Shown here: positions 1-13,845 of the stretch, in pieces
How positions within the stretch are numbered: position 1 is the stretch's first letter
Layout: every line of letters begins with the position of its first letter
Assembly (NCBI GenBank): GCA_020055645.1
Contig: CM034550.1
Location: forward strand, 20,430,880 to 20,494,879
DNA length: 64,000 nt
Source: Tomocerus qinae
Lineage: Eukaryota; Arthropoda; Collembola; Entomobryomorpha; Tomoceridae
Direction: 5' to 3'
Notes under the pieces: generated by a model
Database searches by the model: none
Told to the model about the DNA's origin: nothing
Seen by the model: the letters and a program-made list of their open reading frames with translations, nothing else
Made by a program: the position numbers and the translations under genes

Positions 1-147
1 CATAAAACTATAATCGAAAAACGACACATTAATAAGCCCGGACCAACTACAATTTAAGTCACTCGTAATACGAACTTGCATATTTATGACTTAGAAACAT
101 GGGTGACTAATATTATAAATAAGCAATTAAATTGTCACTAAAATTAC

Positions 148-716
148 CTGGAAGTACTGTAATGCGGAAGAGTCTTCTGTTCGTTCAGCAAACACTGAAG
201 ATTCGTTGCCTTTTAATGCCTTTGTGATTTGAATTTGAAACGCTGCCGCATCTATTTAGATAAGCAAAAGGACAAAACATTATAATGATGACAAAACATG
301 TTGTAGCTACGTGGCTACATTGACAGTAAAAATGTTTAAATATTTGTAATCAAAAAGGCAATTACCACTTTCAACTGGAATCCGTATAAAAATAGCTTCT
401 GCTTCTGTGTTTACAATGAAGCCAGATCGACCGACCCTCAAAGGAGGTGATAATCTTTCGATTAACATTTCAAAGAGTTTGGTACTTTGGTTATTTTCGC
501 CATCTACAAAATGAGTTAAAAGTTGTTTCACAAAATAGTACATTAAATAAAATTACAACGAAGTTTACAAGGCATGCGATACTTACTCGGCAAAAATGAC
601 ACCAGCAGCCCTTGAGGATCGTAATCAGCTCTGAGAACAACAGCGTCACGAAACCGGGGTTGTGTTGTTCCATTTTCGTAAAGAGTAGACACGGAAACAT
701 TTTTGTAAAGTGCCAT
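148..716 (-). CDS. CARM1: CARM1 (PRMT4) arginine methyltransferase, N-terminal part, runs off left edge
   Basis: Coactivator-associated arginine methyltransferase 1 methylates histone H3 and splicing or transcription factors in the nucleus. Three coding exons are visible: 716-587 (start ATG 716-714), 503-366 and 251-148, joined in phase at GT-AG sites to give the first 124 residues. The piece covers the N-terminal PH-like domain and the start of the linker to the methyltransferase core. The most diagnostic stretch is SVFAERTEDSSALQYFQ at its end, which matches the hallmark CARM1 segment just before the SAM-binding fold. The last visible donor is at 147, so the catalytic core lies beyond the window edge. 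The start fits: it is the first ATG in frame and the protein begins as expected for the PH-like domain. Identity rests on recalled family sequence; I am confident. Confidence 0.9.
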
Positions 717-3700
717 TTTGTTTGCAGCACGTAAATTAGTACGAACTAGTGAAAGTAATAACTTCTTCTTGAGAATGTAATTAGCCAGTAAATCAAACCC
801 AGCTACCCCAAACTATTCAGAATAGGACTTTTTAAAATTGTTACAGAGTCAATAGCTTCAAAACGACATCTAATTGTGTAAGAACAGATTCCTATTTATA
901 GAAACTGCTGATAGTCTGATGTCTAATAGATTAAAAAATTAAAAGGCAGGAGCAGGACTGGCAGGACGTCAGGGTGGGTAACTTATTCACAACTATAACC
1001 TGGACTGTCAAATGACTAAAATATTTAGCTCCAATTCAGTCGACTTTCTTGAAGAGCAACAATAATTGCATTCCTGATTCAAAATCAAAATAAATTTCCT
1101 TTTATGATTTACATAAACTTAACTTATGATATTAGTACTTTCGAGTTTGGATTTCACATACCTTTACTACTTATTCGGTATTTGTCTAGGTTTAATGTAG
1201 TTATCAAATTATTCCGCAGTCCATATCCAAGCGCTATGAAGCTTCGTCACGTAACTACTGGAGAAAGTGTACTTCGATTTCGTTTCATCTGATTATGGCC
1301 TGATCTTTCCAATCACGAATCACCAATGAAGTTACCTAATGCAATCAGAATATAATACTTGATATAACATGCATATGCATATTTATTATACACTTAAGTT
1401 TTGGATATCTATTTTAAAGACAAAAATTGAAAGACACTATGAGTAGCACTTACAATACATTTTTGCAAGATAGATAAAAATAGCTGCATGATCTACTGAC
1501 TGCATATTGTCTTTTTGTATTGATATAGGCAGTCTACTAGTATACAATAATAATCTTTTGTCTACGGATTAATACCGACGGACAATGGATGGATTAAAAT
1601 CAACATCAAACATAAAATATTCTTATATGTTGCAATACATAATACACATTACAAAATACTTCTAGTAATATCTCAATGATTTCTGCGAAAAGTAAAATAT
1701 CAAACTGCTATAAAACTGCTAAATGTAAGGCAAAGCTACAAGTAAAATTCCATCAGCAAACGAACAAAATTTTGAGTATATTGCCTACAAGTGTAAAATC
1801 AAATAAAATCACAATGAAATATCAAATATAAGATATCTTACCTTCAAATCTTAAAAACCCCTACTTCTGACTTCCAAAGTTGCAAATGACCTAGGCAAAA
1901 TGTGACAAGACAAGAAGGACGGATGTTTAAAATGCAGACAGCTGAAAGAAGTTTTAAAATTCCTCTTGACTATGCCTATTTATTATTTTCGGATTTTCTT
2001 GAAAGTACCGAGACCGCTGTGTGTGTATCCAACAAAATCAAAAGTTCAGTTCAGTTCAGAGCCAGAAGGTACAGTACTACACACCGTTGTTGTTGACCGT
2101 ACACCTTCAGTTTGAATTGTACAGACTCACATCAGCAGCCTTCAACCTTAAAAATCTTTAACCGAACGAGCGAACAAGGCAGCAAAGTATATCTCTCTAC
2201 GGCACGGGCATGCATGTGATGCAAAGCATTGCTTTCCTCCTATACCTATCTGTATCTGGCTGGCTATAGCTTCACTTGCCTGGAAAACTACCTATAGAAG
2301 CCAATTTTACTTTTTAATATAGGTACCCCAGTACACGTTTGTGCAGTAGCTAAAGGTACTATCTGTATGTATAGTAGTAGTGTACAGCGTACAGCTCCGG
2401 GCTCCGGCTCATGTACACAAACTGCTGCTGTACACAACGATTACTACAGCTACATACAGACCTGGCGCATTGCATTACAGAGCATTTTCCATCCATACCT
2501 ATTTTAACTCAAGAACGAGATTTTAAACAACGAAACGAGGTATGGTTCGCATTTTCACATTAAGCACTAAAATCTCTGATGAAAGTTATCCGACAGGACC
2601 CACGAAATATTATTTTTGAACACATCAATGTCATTTATGTGGTTGAATAATATTAGTTTTTGTTGATTACTATGCCATATGCTATGGGGAAAATAAATAT
2701 TAGGCTAATTATTGTAATAACTGTAATTTTTGAAATTTTCGTAAGCAAGTAGCGTATGGGTACAATTCTGAATTATTGGACTACTAGGAAAATAATGTCT
2801 GAATGTTTTGTTCAATTATTTATCAGTCAGCAAAAAATTGTATTGTAGATTGGTGTAGTGTAAAGATGGACAAGTATCTAAATACTGTTGTCGGCTAACT
2901 TCACCTTTCCAACTTCGACGCAGTGCAATGGAAGTGTTGTCTCTCACATCATACAAGTCTGTGCAGCAAAGCAACCAAACTAGCAAAACAAGCCAAGCCA
3001 AACTTACCGGGGTTTATTTCAATTTCAATCTGCATACAAGCATAGCAAGCACTCTTCAATATACTATTACTCACACATACAGCGTTAGAAGACTTATTAG
3101 GCGTTACACAATAGAACGGAGGAAAGGGAGAGGATTTTAGAGTGAGACTTATTATGTAGCTTTGTCTTAATGCCATTTTTCAGGCGTCATTATATTCAAA
3201 GCTTTACAATAATGAAAATATGTAGCCAGGTCTTACTTATCTCCTCGTATCAGTCTCATACATCCGGTTAATGAATGTTTTAAGCCAAATGAGTCTTGTA
3301 ATTCGCGTATGTCGCATACTCTCACACAAACGATAGACTTTTATGTCAACTTCATGCAAGCCTTTATTAGTCCAATACACTATGAAACCTAAATTCATTT
3401 ATTTCTCCTTCTGATGGTACCTTTGCCCTTTGATGCTGTGTCTGGACTGCTTCCTTGAAAAACAAGACAATAAAAGTGGGATATCTAATTACATATTTTT
3501 ACAAACCGAACACATATGAATAAGTGACTCATGGTGTACAAAGTACAAAATTAATAAATATGCCTCTACATTTACAATTCATTTGCTACATGCAAAAATG
3601 AAAGTCTCTGTACAGTTTACACTATATACAAATTATACAAATAAATAAACTAAAATATGCTGCTTGTGTGTACTATGGGGTACTGAGAGTGCTAATACCA

Positions 3701-4895
3701 GTGCACTATTGCATGCATGGTAATTGTGGTACTTAGTGAATAGTGAATTTACCACTTTTACGTAAAATGCATAGATCTGCACATAGAATCCACATTGAAT
3801 CAAACCTACCGGCCGGAACTGAGGCGAGCGGGTATAAACCTAGCATTCTTACACAGATGGTGTATTTCTCCCTTCAAGAATGCAATAAGTAATGCAATGC
3901 CCTTTAAGTATAAACTAATCCTTTCCCTACTAATGTAGTTGCTTTGAACCCTTTTGATTAGACATATCTGCCAAGTCTTACGTAGTTGACAATAACAATT
4001 TTTTTTATTTGTCTGCAACACAAACGCAAAAAGTGACTGTCCTTGCTGTTTAGCTTATTGACTCAATATTTTATGGGTTTACATGACTAATTCTGCAACA
4101 GTGACAATGCATTATTATTTACGACCATACATTACCCGCCCTGAGTTAAAGTGTCAAGTTTATGTATACAGATATGTTAATGGAATGACAGCTGCATAAG
4201 TCAAATTTTATAACTACTGATGAACGTTCAATTGCAATAGGTACCTCTAGCTGAGATTTTAAAGTATCTGTATGTGTGAGAATAAGTTGGAAAATAAACT
4301 GCTGTAATGTTTACCTATCTCATCATTGTAATACTGCATCTTTAATACATTCACTAAGTCTTTGGTAGTAATTACAAAGGTGGTAGGTATAAGATGTAAG
4401 TAGTGTACATAACATAGTGTAGGCAATACATTTATGTAAATAGTTAGATAAAACCGGAATATGTTTTTAAAATTTAGTTAATTGGAAAGAGTGCCAGGTT
4501 AAATTAGCTGACACATATAGACGTATTAAATTGTTTAGATATTGACATGGTTCATTGTAATAATACAAGGTATTAATATTATTCATTGCAGGAATAAGTG
4601 TAATTAGTGTAGTATAGCCAATGGTTGCATTGTATAAAAATAACATTCACTACTGAGAATAAATACTACTTTTGTTTACGTTAATAATGTAGGATGTTCA
4701 CCTTCTTTGTATATTGCTAGAACATTTCGCCCCATACTTGTATATACTTGTTTCTACTTGTATTACGTAGCTATATTGATATATCTGCTTATGCATGCAT
4801 GTAAATTGCTTAAAAATGTTACATTAGAATTGTCTCTGAACACAAATATTTGTGAATAGCGCACTTGGAGTGAATATTGATTGATATTTGTATTT
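717..4895. other. Intergenic, CARM1 5' side to PG-rich gene 3' side
   Basis: No coding exon can be supported here. The short open frames are at chance level for AT-rich DNA and lack paired splice sites. The stretch should contain the CARM1 promoter and 5' leader (upstream of 716, minus strand). The only structure seen is a GC-richer fold-back at 2363-2459, listed separately. Confidence 0.6.
2363..2459. repeat. Imperfect fold-back around a GC-rich centre
   Basis: CTGTATGTA at 2363-2371 reappears inverted as TACATACAG at 2451-2459. Inside these, TAGTAGTA pairs with TACTACAG and GTGTACAGC pairs with GCTGTACAC, with small bulges. The centre holds a CTCCGGGCTCCGG stretch, unusually GC-rich for this window. 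It could be a small fold-back element or chance structure; function unknown. Confidence 0.4.
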
Positions 4896-6236
4896 TCATT
4901 TCTTAACTTTAGCTTTTTGTTTGAGCGATCTTTCGCAAGTATCCAGATAGTGTTTCCTCATGACAGCCTCTTTCCGATTCAATTTCTCCACAAGTTTGCA
5001 AGTGGTCTTATGAAGAGTAATGGGTAGCTGATGGTGTTCATGTATGTAGCCACAGTATCTTGTTTTGTGAAACAGCCACTGTATGTGGTCGTTAGTCCAA
5101 CCCCAGGCTTTGTATTTCCCTTTCATGGCAGCACAATAGCAAGGTCGACAAATGGCTATGATTCTCGGAACACTCTTCTGTCTTTCTCCTTCATCCTCAC
5201 AGTCAATTCCAAGTGCAGTATCCGAGTTCTTTCTTTTCAATGCCCCTTGAGGAATTCTGACCACACCTCTTGATTTGTAATAGTCCACAGTCTTCAATTC
5301 CTTACCACATGCGAAGCACTCGTCACACTTTCGGTAATTGCAGTAGGTCAGTGGTGATGGCTTGATAAAAGCCGGACCCCCGCGAAAACCATCGTTAACT
5401 GGAATCTTCGGTACAATTCCGGCTGCCCGTAAATCGTAGTAACCCACACCGACTGGCTTCCAACTCTCATTTCCAAAACGATCTACCGTTAAATTCGATC
5501 CAAATGCATACAATTCCTGAGATTTTGGGCGAGAGACTTTATTCGGTTTTTCTGACGACCCTGCCGATTGCAATAATCGTTGCATTTCTTGTCGAGTAGT
5601 GGATATCTCAGGCTGATAGGCTCCTGGACCAGGTACTTCTTCGTGAGACTCTTTCGCAAATCTAGGACCAAGCAATCCTCCAATCCCATAACCACGCTTA
5701 CTAATCGGTTTAGTTAGTACTCCAAATCGTACAGGAGTGTAATTCGGCTGTGGGGTATCTGTACAGGTGTACTTTGACTTATTATCAAAAATTACTTCTT
5801 ACTACAAAAATTATTATTACAAAAATTACAATAAATTACGTACCGGTTGGCTTTTTGCTCATTGAGAATGCTATAGCAAATCGATCATGACCCTGTAAAG
5901 AGAAAATAAAATCTGAGTTCTACATTTACCATGCAATCATTGTGCATTGGAAAACTGACTTACTGGGTTTTCTGGAAAATATTCTCGTTCCTGTAAAATT
6001 GTAAATATGAATTAATGTCAGCATTCATTTCAATATCTGTTTGAATTCGAAAGAGATAAATGAAAATGATTTACAAGTCCAGAGAGAAATGCAATTTTTG
6101 GCTTTGGACATAGGCCTAGGTCGACCACAGTGCTGTAGGGCCATGTAAAGTCTGAATCCTTTTTGAACTTGAATGAATGTTTGTGTTTCTTTTCTGCAGA
6201 GGAGGATTTGGACGATCCTCCTGGGGCAATACTCAT
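4896..6236 (-). CDS. Sperm-tail PG-rich (SHIPPO-like) protein with cysteine-rich C-terminus
   Basis: Exons 6236-6075, 5990-5964, 5892-5844 and 5758-4896 join in phase and give 366 residues ending in a TAA stop at 4896. Residues 121-130 read VPGPGAYQPE, the signature of sperm-tail PG-rich repeats found in proteins associated with flagellar and ciliary microtubules. Further degenerate repeats (for example around GVGYYDLRAAG and RGGPAFIKPSP) lie before a C-terminal half unlike classical SHIPPO proteins. That half has cysteines at 219, 224, 227, 230, then 283, 286, 288 and 315, with several histidines, so zinc binding is possible. The C-terminus is strongly basic. Exon 2 is a 27-nt microexon encoding EREYFPENP. 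The ATG at 6236 gives phase-0 joining; an upstream acceptor-like site suggests a 5' leader intron. Role in an axoneme is inferred from the motif; the exact family is uncertain. Confidence 0.75.
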
Positions 6237-9200
6237 GATGACGGTAGTTTGAGATCTTCCCAGAAATTTTCTGTGGAAAATAATCAAATGGTATTCTCAC
6301 GGGAATATTATGCTAATTTCTATGATTACTTTCAAACCTGTATAATTTTTGGCTTTTACTTTCTATATTTTGACTATAGCTGCAGTGTAAGTTCTTTTGC
6401 TTCCTGAATATTACTAACGAAATCTTACCCAACTTTGAATATTTGTTGTATTCCCGTGAAATGGCAGTAGAAACTTGGTTAGTCTTTTCAGAGTCACTAC
6501 TTTTGGTGGATTTCCCTCAGATTCAATATTGACATTGACACACGAGCTCTTATTTTATTATTCTGTTTGAGTTTGGGTTGACAGTACCTTGTTACTTTTC
6601 TGCACTATTCTGTCCCAATCAGTGCCTTGATATCTAACTACACAACATATAACTTATAGTTGACTCTTTTGTGCGTGCACTTCATCATAGTAGTATTAGT
6701 ACCTAATGATATTGATATGCAAATAGCATAGCCTGGCTAGTAGTTCCAGTTGTCTTGTCTTGTGCCGAACTTCGGAACTTTTATTACATTCTTATTGCTT
6801 GAAAAAGCTCGGGAGAGCCAGTAAAAACAAAGACAAATGTTTCACGCAGTTTACCATTCCATGGGAACAAAGGAATTAGTATACCAAGCTTGTCTTAGCC
6901 AATTAAAACCTATAATCATGTCATTTCGTCATGCTATTAAGAAGTTTCACGGATGCATAGGCAAATCTAAAGGACCCTGCATTGGTGTTACACAGACATT
7001 TCCAGAGCACAACGATAACATTACAGTTAATAACACAATGCGCTATGCATAGCATGAAATCCTATATCCCTTGTATATTTGTTTACATACTTTCTCAAAT
7101 TGTGTCTCTTTATAAGCGAAAAGAGTCATTACCATTCATTTACATTATGTTTTGCAACAGCCCTATAGTACAATCACGTATCCACGTAGTCGTCGTGTCG
7201 GGAGTCGTAGTGGCACAGTCTGTAGTGTTATAAAACTCAATAAATCTTACTGAATTACTTTTTAGCCCAAAAATAAGGTGTAATAATACTATAGGTGAAA
7301 GCAATGTCTGCAGATAGCAGTCAATCATTCAGAAAAAGGAATATAATAACATTACCTCGTTCTACATACAAAATGTAATGTAGTCTACATTTTATTTGAA
7401 AATACGTAATATATTTGACAGTGGAGCAGAGCGTAATCCTTTTCACATGATATGAACAAATGCATACATAATACTGAAGGAAATGTCAATAGTTTTACCG
7501 CATTGCATACTGTATTGCCGGGAAGTGAGCATACCTCGAATTCCATCGTCCTAGATGGAACACAAGCTTTTCTATTGAATTTTCATTGTGTCCGTAGATA
7601 GTTCTAGAGACACAGAAGAGGAACTCAAGACTATAACGAATTTCACTACGGGCTTTTGTTCTCACTGACGACTGACTCAACATTATCGTTTTCAGCATTG
7701 GATTTATAGAACAAAGATACTATAAATACAATAATACCATGCACTATAGTCGTTTCCTACTATTTTATCTTTCTGTGCATCCGTTTCACCACTCGCCCCT
7801 AAAGGAGTTACCATTAGACTAACCTCACTCGACCATGAATTCAATTCTGACACAGACACGACATGAATTTTCGAAATACTTATTGATTTCAGGCAACCAC
7901 TACATCTTAGTACATTTGTAACACATCTCAAGTTGTCCTTCCACCTACATATGTAATTTCATCTTCTTTCACAGGTGCTGCAGTCGCAGTCTAGTGGATA
8001 CAGACCTCATGAGTCAAAGAATCAATAAGGATTAAAATTGTGACTGGGCATTAGGGAGTATTACAAATGTGTCCACAAACTAATGGGATGTAGTAGACCG
8101 GGAAATCGAATTAGTGATGTAAAATAAACATTAACCAGCAAGCCAACAAGTCGTCAACCAATCAGACAGCAAATAAATTGCTAAAGTAAATAGGACAACT
8201 TTTCAGATTTTCAACTTGCAAAAATGTATACTAACTGTGAAAACTTACGCAAAAACTGCGAATTTTATGCACCTATCTTATTTACAAAGTAATTGGGTCA
8301 AGTCAATAGACATTTTGGTAAATGTCAGAGAAAAAGTACCGAAAATACGAGTGTACGTCATACACAGTATCATCGACCTATATAATAAGCCTTTGTATGG
8401 TTGAATAAATCCAAATGCCCAGTATTACTACGTACATGGTACGTAAACTTATATTTATTTGTAGGATCGTAAAAAAGTTATTCTATCGAAAAATTCTAAA
8501 GCCTGGCTGGCTTTATTATCATTAGGTTTCTTACATTTTGACTTATGCATGTGGCATTATAGGTGAAAGGATCATAAAAATCATTTGTTGACTTTCTTTT
8601 CAAGGCCTACCTTTAGATTCTTTATACAAAAGGCCTTTTTTCTAAAATGGGAAATGTGCGAGTATAGAATATGGATATAGTCTTTATAATATATAGGTTA
8701 TATATATGTGAATAGGTTATTGTATAGAAATAGTATTTTAGATGAACTGGACATATTATTTCTGGGTTTCTGTGTCTGAATGAAATTGGACTGGGGAGAA
8801 AGTTTGTAAAGGAAGCCGGCTGCAAAACTCTTTCCTTTCACGTATGGTTGATAAAAGAAGCTAGCAGTCGGATCCAAGCTGATCAGATCAGATTCGATTA
8901 CAATAGTATTTTCTTTGGTCATGTCTTTAGGTAGGTGGATATAATTTATATGTTCTACTACCTTATCGTTAAATCACATCACCTGTCGCAGAGTGGGTAG
9001 TCAGCACTTTGTCAAAAACTAATATTCGAATTTTCACTTAATCTGAATGAGGCCTATTTGATATGCACGACTGACTGTTGCTATTACGAGTAGGCTAGCT
9101 ATGTTGTAGAAAGGTAGAGAATATTATTTTGTTAAGGTACTTTTATCTAACTTTTCTTTTCTCAGCACTTTTTGTTGAGTTGGTTAAAAAAATTCGACGC

Positions 9201-12200
9201 TCGCATTTGGCTTCCTTGTCCGCATAGTATCAAGGGAGGTGAATTTTCTGCGAGAATAATAACAAAAGAACTCTCGGATCTGGGAAAAGTCCTCCACTCT
9301 TCTGTCTCAAAGTAAAAGAGAAGTACAAAAGTGCCTTTCAACTCCTAAGACTGCTCCACATACAATATACAAACAGGGTAGTCGAGTAGTTAGTAATGGA
9401 GTGGATTCTTGTTGGATCTGAGCTTAACCACCTATTTATGTAATACACTACACAAGAGCTGACAGGTCTTCCCTATATGAAGAATTCTTGATCCTAAAAC
9501 CTAAAGCGGAGACTTGACACGACATATCATCACATTTGAGTTGAGTCTAACTAAACGAAGGAATTTCCTTGCCTCTTTTAAGTACGTAGTCTGTTAGGTT
9601 TACTAAGCAAAGCTAAGTAAATCGATAAAGCTATTTGTTTCTCAGTGTGTACAGATATTTTGAGGCTAAACTTTCCCGTCCAGTTCACTATCTATCTGCT
9701 TAGAATCCGTACTAAGCAAAATGAAACTAAAATCCAAGGACGAAGTGCCTATCCAATTATATTATGGATTCTCAAGCTGCTGGTTATGTCTATATCTTGT
9801 CTCGTAATCCTTGTCTCTACTCTGGACTTGTGTCATATCCAATTGGCTATCTTATCTCACTGTGCATTCAGTCACGTATAATCCTACACACTCATATGCA
9901 ATTTCATAACTGCAATTTGGAAAAATGAAAACGTACTAAAACATAAAAGCAAGTCCAGTTTCGTGGAATTAAAATGAAATGCTGGTACTTAGACAACTTG
10001 TAGTCTGTAATAACGAGAATGTACGGCTTTTTCCATAAAAAACTTTTATTCCGTTCGTTTTTGATGTGGAGAAAATACAAGTACACAAAGTTATCACTCA
10101 TATCAAGATGTACACAAATTCTGATATACTTCAAGTACCCATGTGATGTAAGTAAAGTATTATTAGGACCTAAATGTTCTGTAGACATTCCAAGAACGGA
10201 AGATGTACTTAGAAATGATGACGCTATAGTGACTTGTACTAAGGACTAAGGTGTACATTGTTAGGAAGGAGAAAGTAGAAAGTCAAATCGGGTAGATTCT
10301 ACCCAGTTACCCATAAGGGCGGGTTCTCCACTTCGTTTTACTACATTTTACATTCAGCACAGCTGCAACTATAGCTGTTGGAGTAATGATAACATAAACT
10401 CATGACAGGAAAGTGAAAGCAATTCCATGCACTACAATTCCACACTGACTACCTACCCCATTTCGAACTACATACGTTAACGTGCATAGATAACGTCTTG
10501 AAATGAGCTCTATGTAACTGCCATTCATTTCACCACTTTTAACACCCTGGATTTTTAGTAAATTAAGAAGAGTGACACTATTACTGAGTATATAGCTAGA
10601 TTAAACGAGAGAAAAAGGACCAGGGTATTATGAACACTTTCATTCAATTCAGACACCACGATCAACTAGGTTATAAACATAGAATACGCCTCTAGTCACA
10701 TAAAAAGCGGCGTGCAAATGTAGTTCGGGCCAGCAGATTCTAACCATAGAAAGAAACTAGCGGAAATAATAGTCATGTGATGGAAATGATTAGTATCATC
10801 AAATCCTAGTGTCTAGATTTATTGCGTTTCATCTGCCAAAATTTGTCAAGCTCTACTGGCTAAGCATCTATTATGGTAAAAGCATCCTTTTTATAGAGAT
10901 TATAGACACTTTTTGCTTATTAATATTAATCCATGGCCAAGTAGGAGGGACAAAAAAGAACGACCCTGATGAAATACTACCCAGGAAATACGAATAGACA
11001 GATTCCCTCCCAGAACTACTTGTCCACAATATTTCATTCTCTTTTTTGCAAAGCGCTTCAGTTTCAGCAATTAATTAACCTCTTTGATCCTTTGATTAAT
11101 TAACAATGTTTTGCTGACCGAATAAATCCTTCCATTAATAGAGTGATTCAGACTTAATTTACATAAAACCTTTTACAAATGTTTGTACAAATGCAGATTT
11201 CGTCTGGGTTCATCGATAAAAGCGATTAGTGATGAAAACTAATAGTACTTCCTTTCCAGCTCCTCATGAACTATCACGCTTGCTTGAACTGTGTAAATAA
11301 TACTAATCCTTTCTAAGTACTTATGATGCGGTATGGCATTGTGCCAATTCCCCATGAAGTTTAAAGGTCAACTCGCACATTTAAGATATATTATTTTGGA
11401 TTACTTAGATTACTTTTGAGATAAACCAACGTGTTTCAGGTCCCTGAATTCTGAGATATCTGATTAATGTAGCAAAGCTTAGGTTTGCGGTTTCACTCGC
11501 TTTACCCCAACACGTCTCTAGCCAACAGCCTTTCAAGAAAATCAACTAAAAGACACGAAAGTGTATTCTGGGAAGGATTCCAGAGTTACTGCTGTATTCG
11601 ATAGCTGTCTACAACTTGAACCAGAATTGTATAGCATTTACACACAACGAGTAAGGATCATTAAGATTTTAGATGGAACAAAGAGATCTGTGCAAGAAAT
11701 CCATCTTTAAATTTTTTACGCCCAGTGATCCTCTGGGAAAAGAGTAAAGTAAATAGAAACGCAGTGTGTATTACATCTTTGAAGGGATCTAGCATTGGTT
11801 GTGATTGAATTACTCTGTGATAAAGATTGCACATAATAATGAAAGTGGCATTGAGCGTTTGTCTTGACGATAAAGATGGTATGGATTACATGCTGCAACA
11901 GTTATTGCTATTCCTCCACTACAATTTATATGAATGACTGTCACAATGGTTGAATGTGTAATCAATTTCAATTTTCCTTTTACTAGGTCTTTTTAAGATG
12001 CAAACTTTTTCCTTCTGTCCGCAAACTAATGTTAAGTATTTAGTTGTAAGGAAAATAGGATAACTGTAAGTGTCAGGCCAAGAAGTTTTTGTGCGTTGAG
12101 TTAGTAGTGCCATTGCCACTCCTGTCGTTTTTCGCGGATTTTATTACACAAGTGTTGTGAATTGAAGTGGCTGGTTAAACATTTAGGAAAGAGTAGCATT

Positions 12201-13845
12201 GAATATTTAAGTAATCCATGTATAAAAACATTAGTTGGCAGAGTTTGCAAATGGAAAATTTATCGACCCTAATGCTACTGTGAATCTCCGGATAGAAGGC
12301 TTTTACTCGTTTTTAGTAGTAGGCTTGTGTTTATAGCTGGGTTAGTCAGCTAATTCATTGAGACCATATATATGTACACTACATCTATATACAATTTACA
12401 ATTTACACATTGACTTTACCGAGAGAGTGTATGAGAGGAAATTCCGAAGTGTGTATCTTTTTCGCTAGTTATTTTCATCTCGGCAGCGCAATCTCACCGT
12501 GCTTTCTCCTGCTTTCTCCATGTACTTTCTCTGCTTTCTCTTCTGAATTTAGCTTAGGGCTTTTAGGTTATAAACTTCAGTCTCCCTTCCGTTCCTCCAC
12601 AAAATGAGTGCAAGTATAGCCAGTAAAATAACTTACCTAAGAACACGACACGACATCATGCTCCTAAAATTGTGACTTTTGCAATGTTTGGCAAATAGAC
12701 TGATTCTTTTGGCAAATAGCTTACGAAACCATACGATTATATAATAACTAGACCAGAAGGCAAATAAAAATTGTTATTATGTAAGAATACATCATTTTAT
12801 TTTACCATTCTCCATTATCTTGAGAATTTATCGTTCCATTTTTTAAAATTTGCCAAATAAAGACTCGCCAAAATAGTGTCTATAGTTTTAGGAAGGAGCA
12901 TTTAAGTCTCTGTTACTTGTCGTGGCTAGACTTTCACTTCAGCATTCAAAAGCCGGTCGATGATGCGTTTTCTGTTGGGTGCTTTCTTTTCTCCGTTCCC
13001 AGTGCAGGCAAATCTATCCAAAGGCAATGCATTGAGCTGAGTGAGCACAGAGCACAAGGAAGGTCACACTTGCTGGTACTGCGTATATTATATCAAACCT
13101 CTCTGACTCTCGTCGGATAAAGCCTATGCTTTTCATCGTTTTCATTTCGGATGAATCCAAGCAGCCAGCCTGCTCAGGACTTTGTGTGTGATGTCGATGC
13201 GAGTGAATCTTCTGTCTCAGTCTCACTCTTCCACTTGTTTAGGTAGTTTTATTCTGTTTTCGCTCTCCTCCACCAACCTAAGTGAAACAAACAAAAGTCA
13301 AGAGTAGTAAAGGCACAATCATATTAGGCCTTACCTTTGAAAACTATTCACTGCTAACATATTACTATTTAGTAGGTGCTGGGCTCTATTCTGATGCTAT
13401 CAGCCTGTCTCTAGACACCATAAATACAAACCAAGGCACGCAGCACAAAACAGAAACAGACTCGTAAAACAAAAGCAATAGGATACAAATAGCTACTTTC
13501 TCTTTGCACGATTGCATACATAACTTTCATACTCTCATGATAGTTTCTTTGTTATTTGTGTGGCATTTGTACTACAGTTCTACATTACCAAGTGCCTGCA
13601 TGGGATTATAATTATTTATTTATCACTTTTATATACAAAACCTTTTTGATAGTATTCAGAGCAAACAGACATATAGGCACATTTCAAACTTCTATTTATT
13701 ACAGTACTCAAAGCAATTTCATCTACAATTCTTGAGAGACCCTCTCAATGCACTCGTAGGTCTCGATCTCCACATTTTTATACCGTAGTCAGATCAGTCC
13801 TTACTTCACAATAAATATTTGCTTAAATAAAGACAGATTTTCATA
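6237..13845. other. Intergenic between divergent genes
   Basis: This 7.6 kb separates the PG-rich gene (minus) from the DUF4728-like gene (plus). I found no exon with a recognisable product and paired splice sites. A pyrimidine-rich patch with CTTTCTC repeats lies near 12497-12543. Just before the downstream start there is a short palindrome (TTGAGAG-ACC-CTCTCAA near 13732) and a TATA-like TTTTATAC near 13777-13784. I see nothing else to report. Confidence 0.5.

Noticed and set aside
9645..10249. Overlapping open frames on both strands
   Set aside because: Lengths of 75-95 codons are expected by chance here, and no splice partners or conserved motifs were seen.
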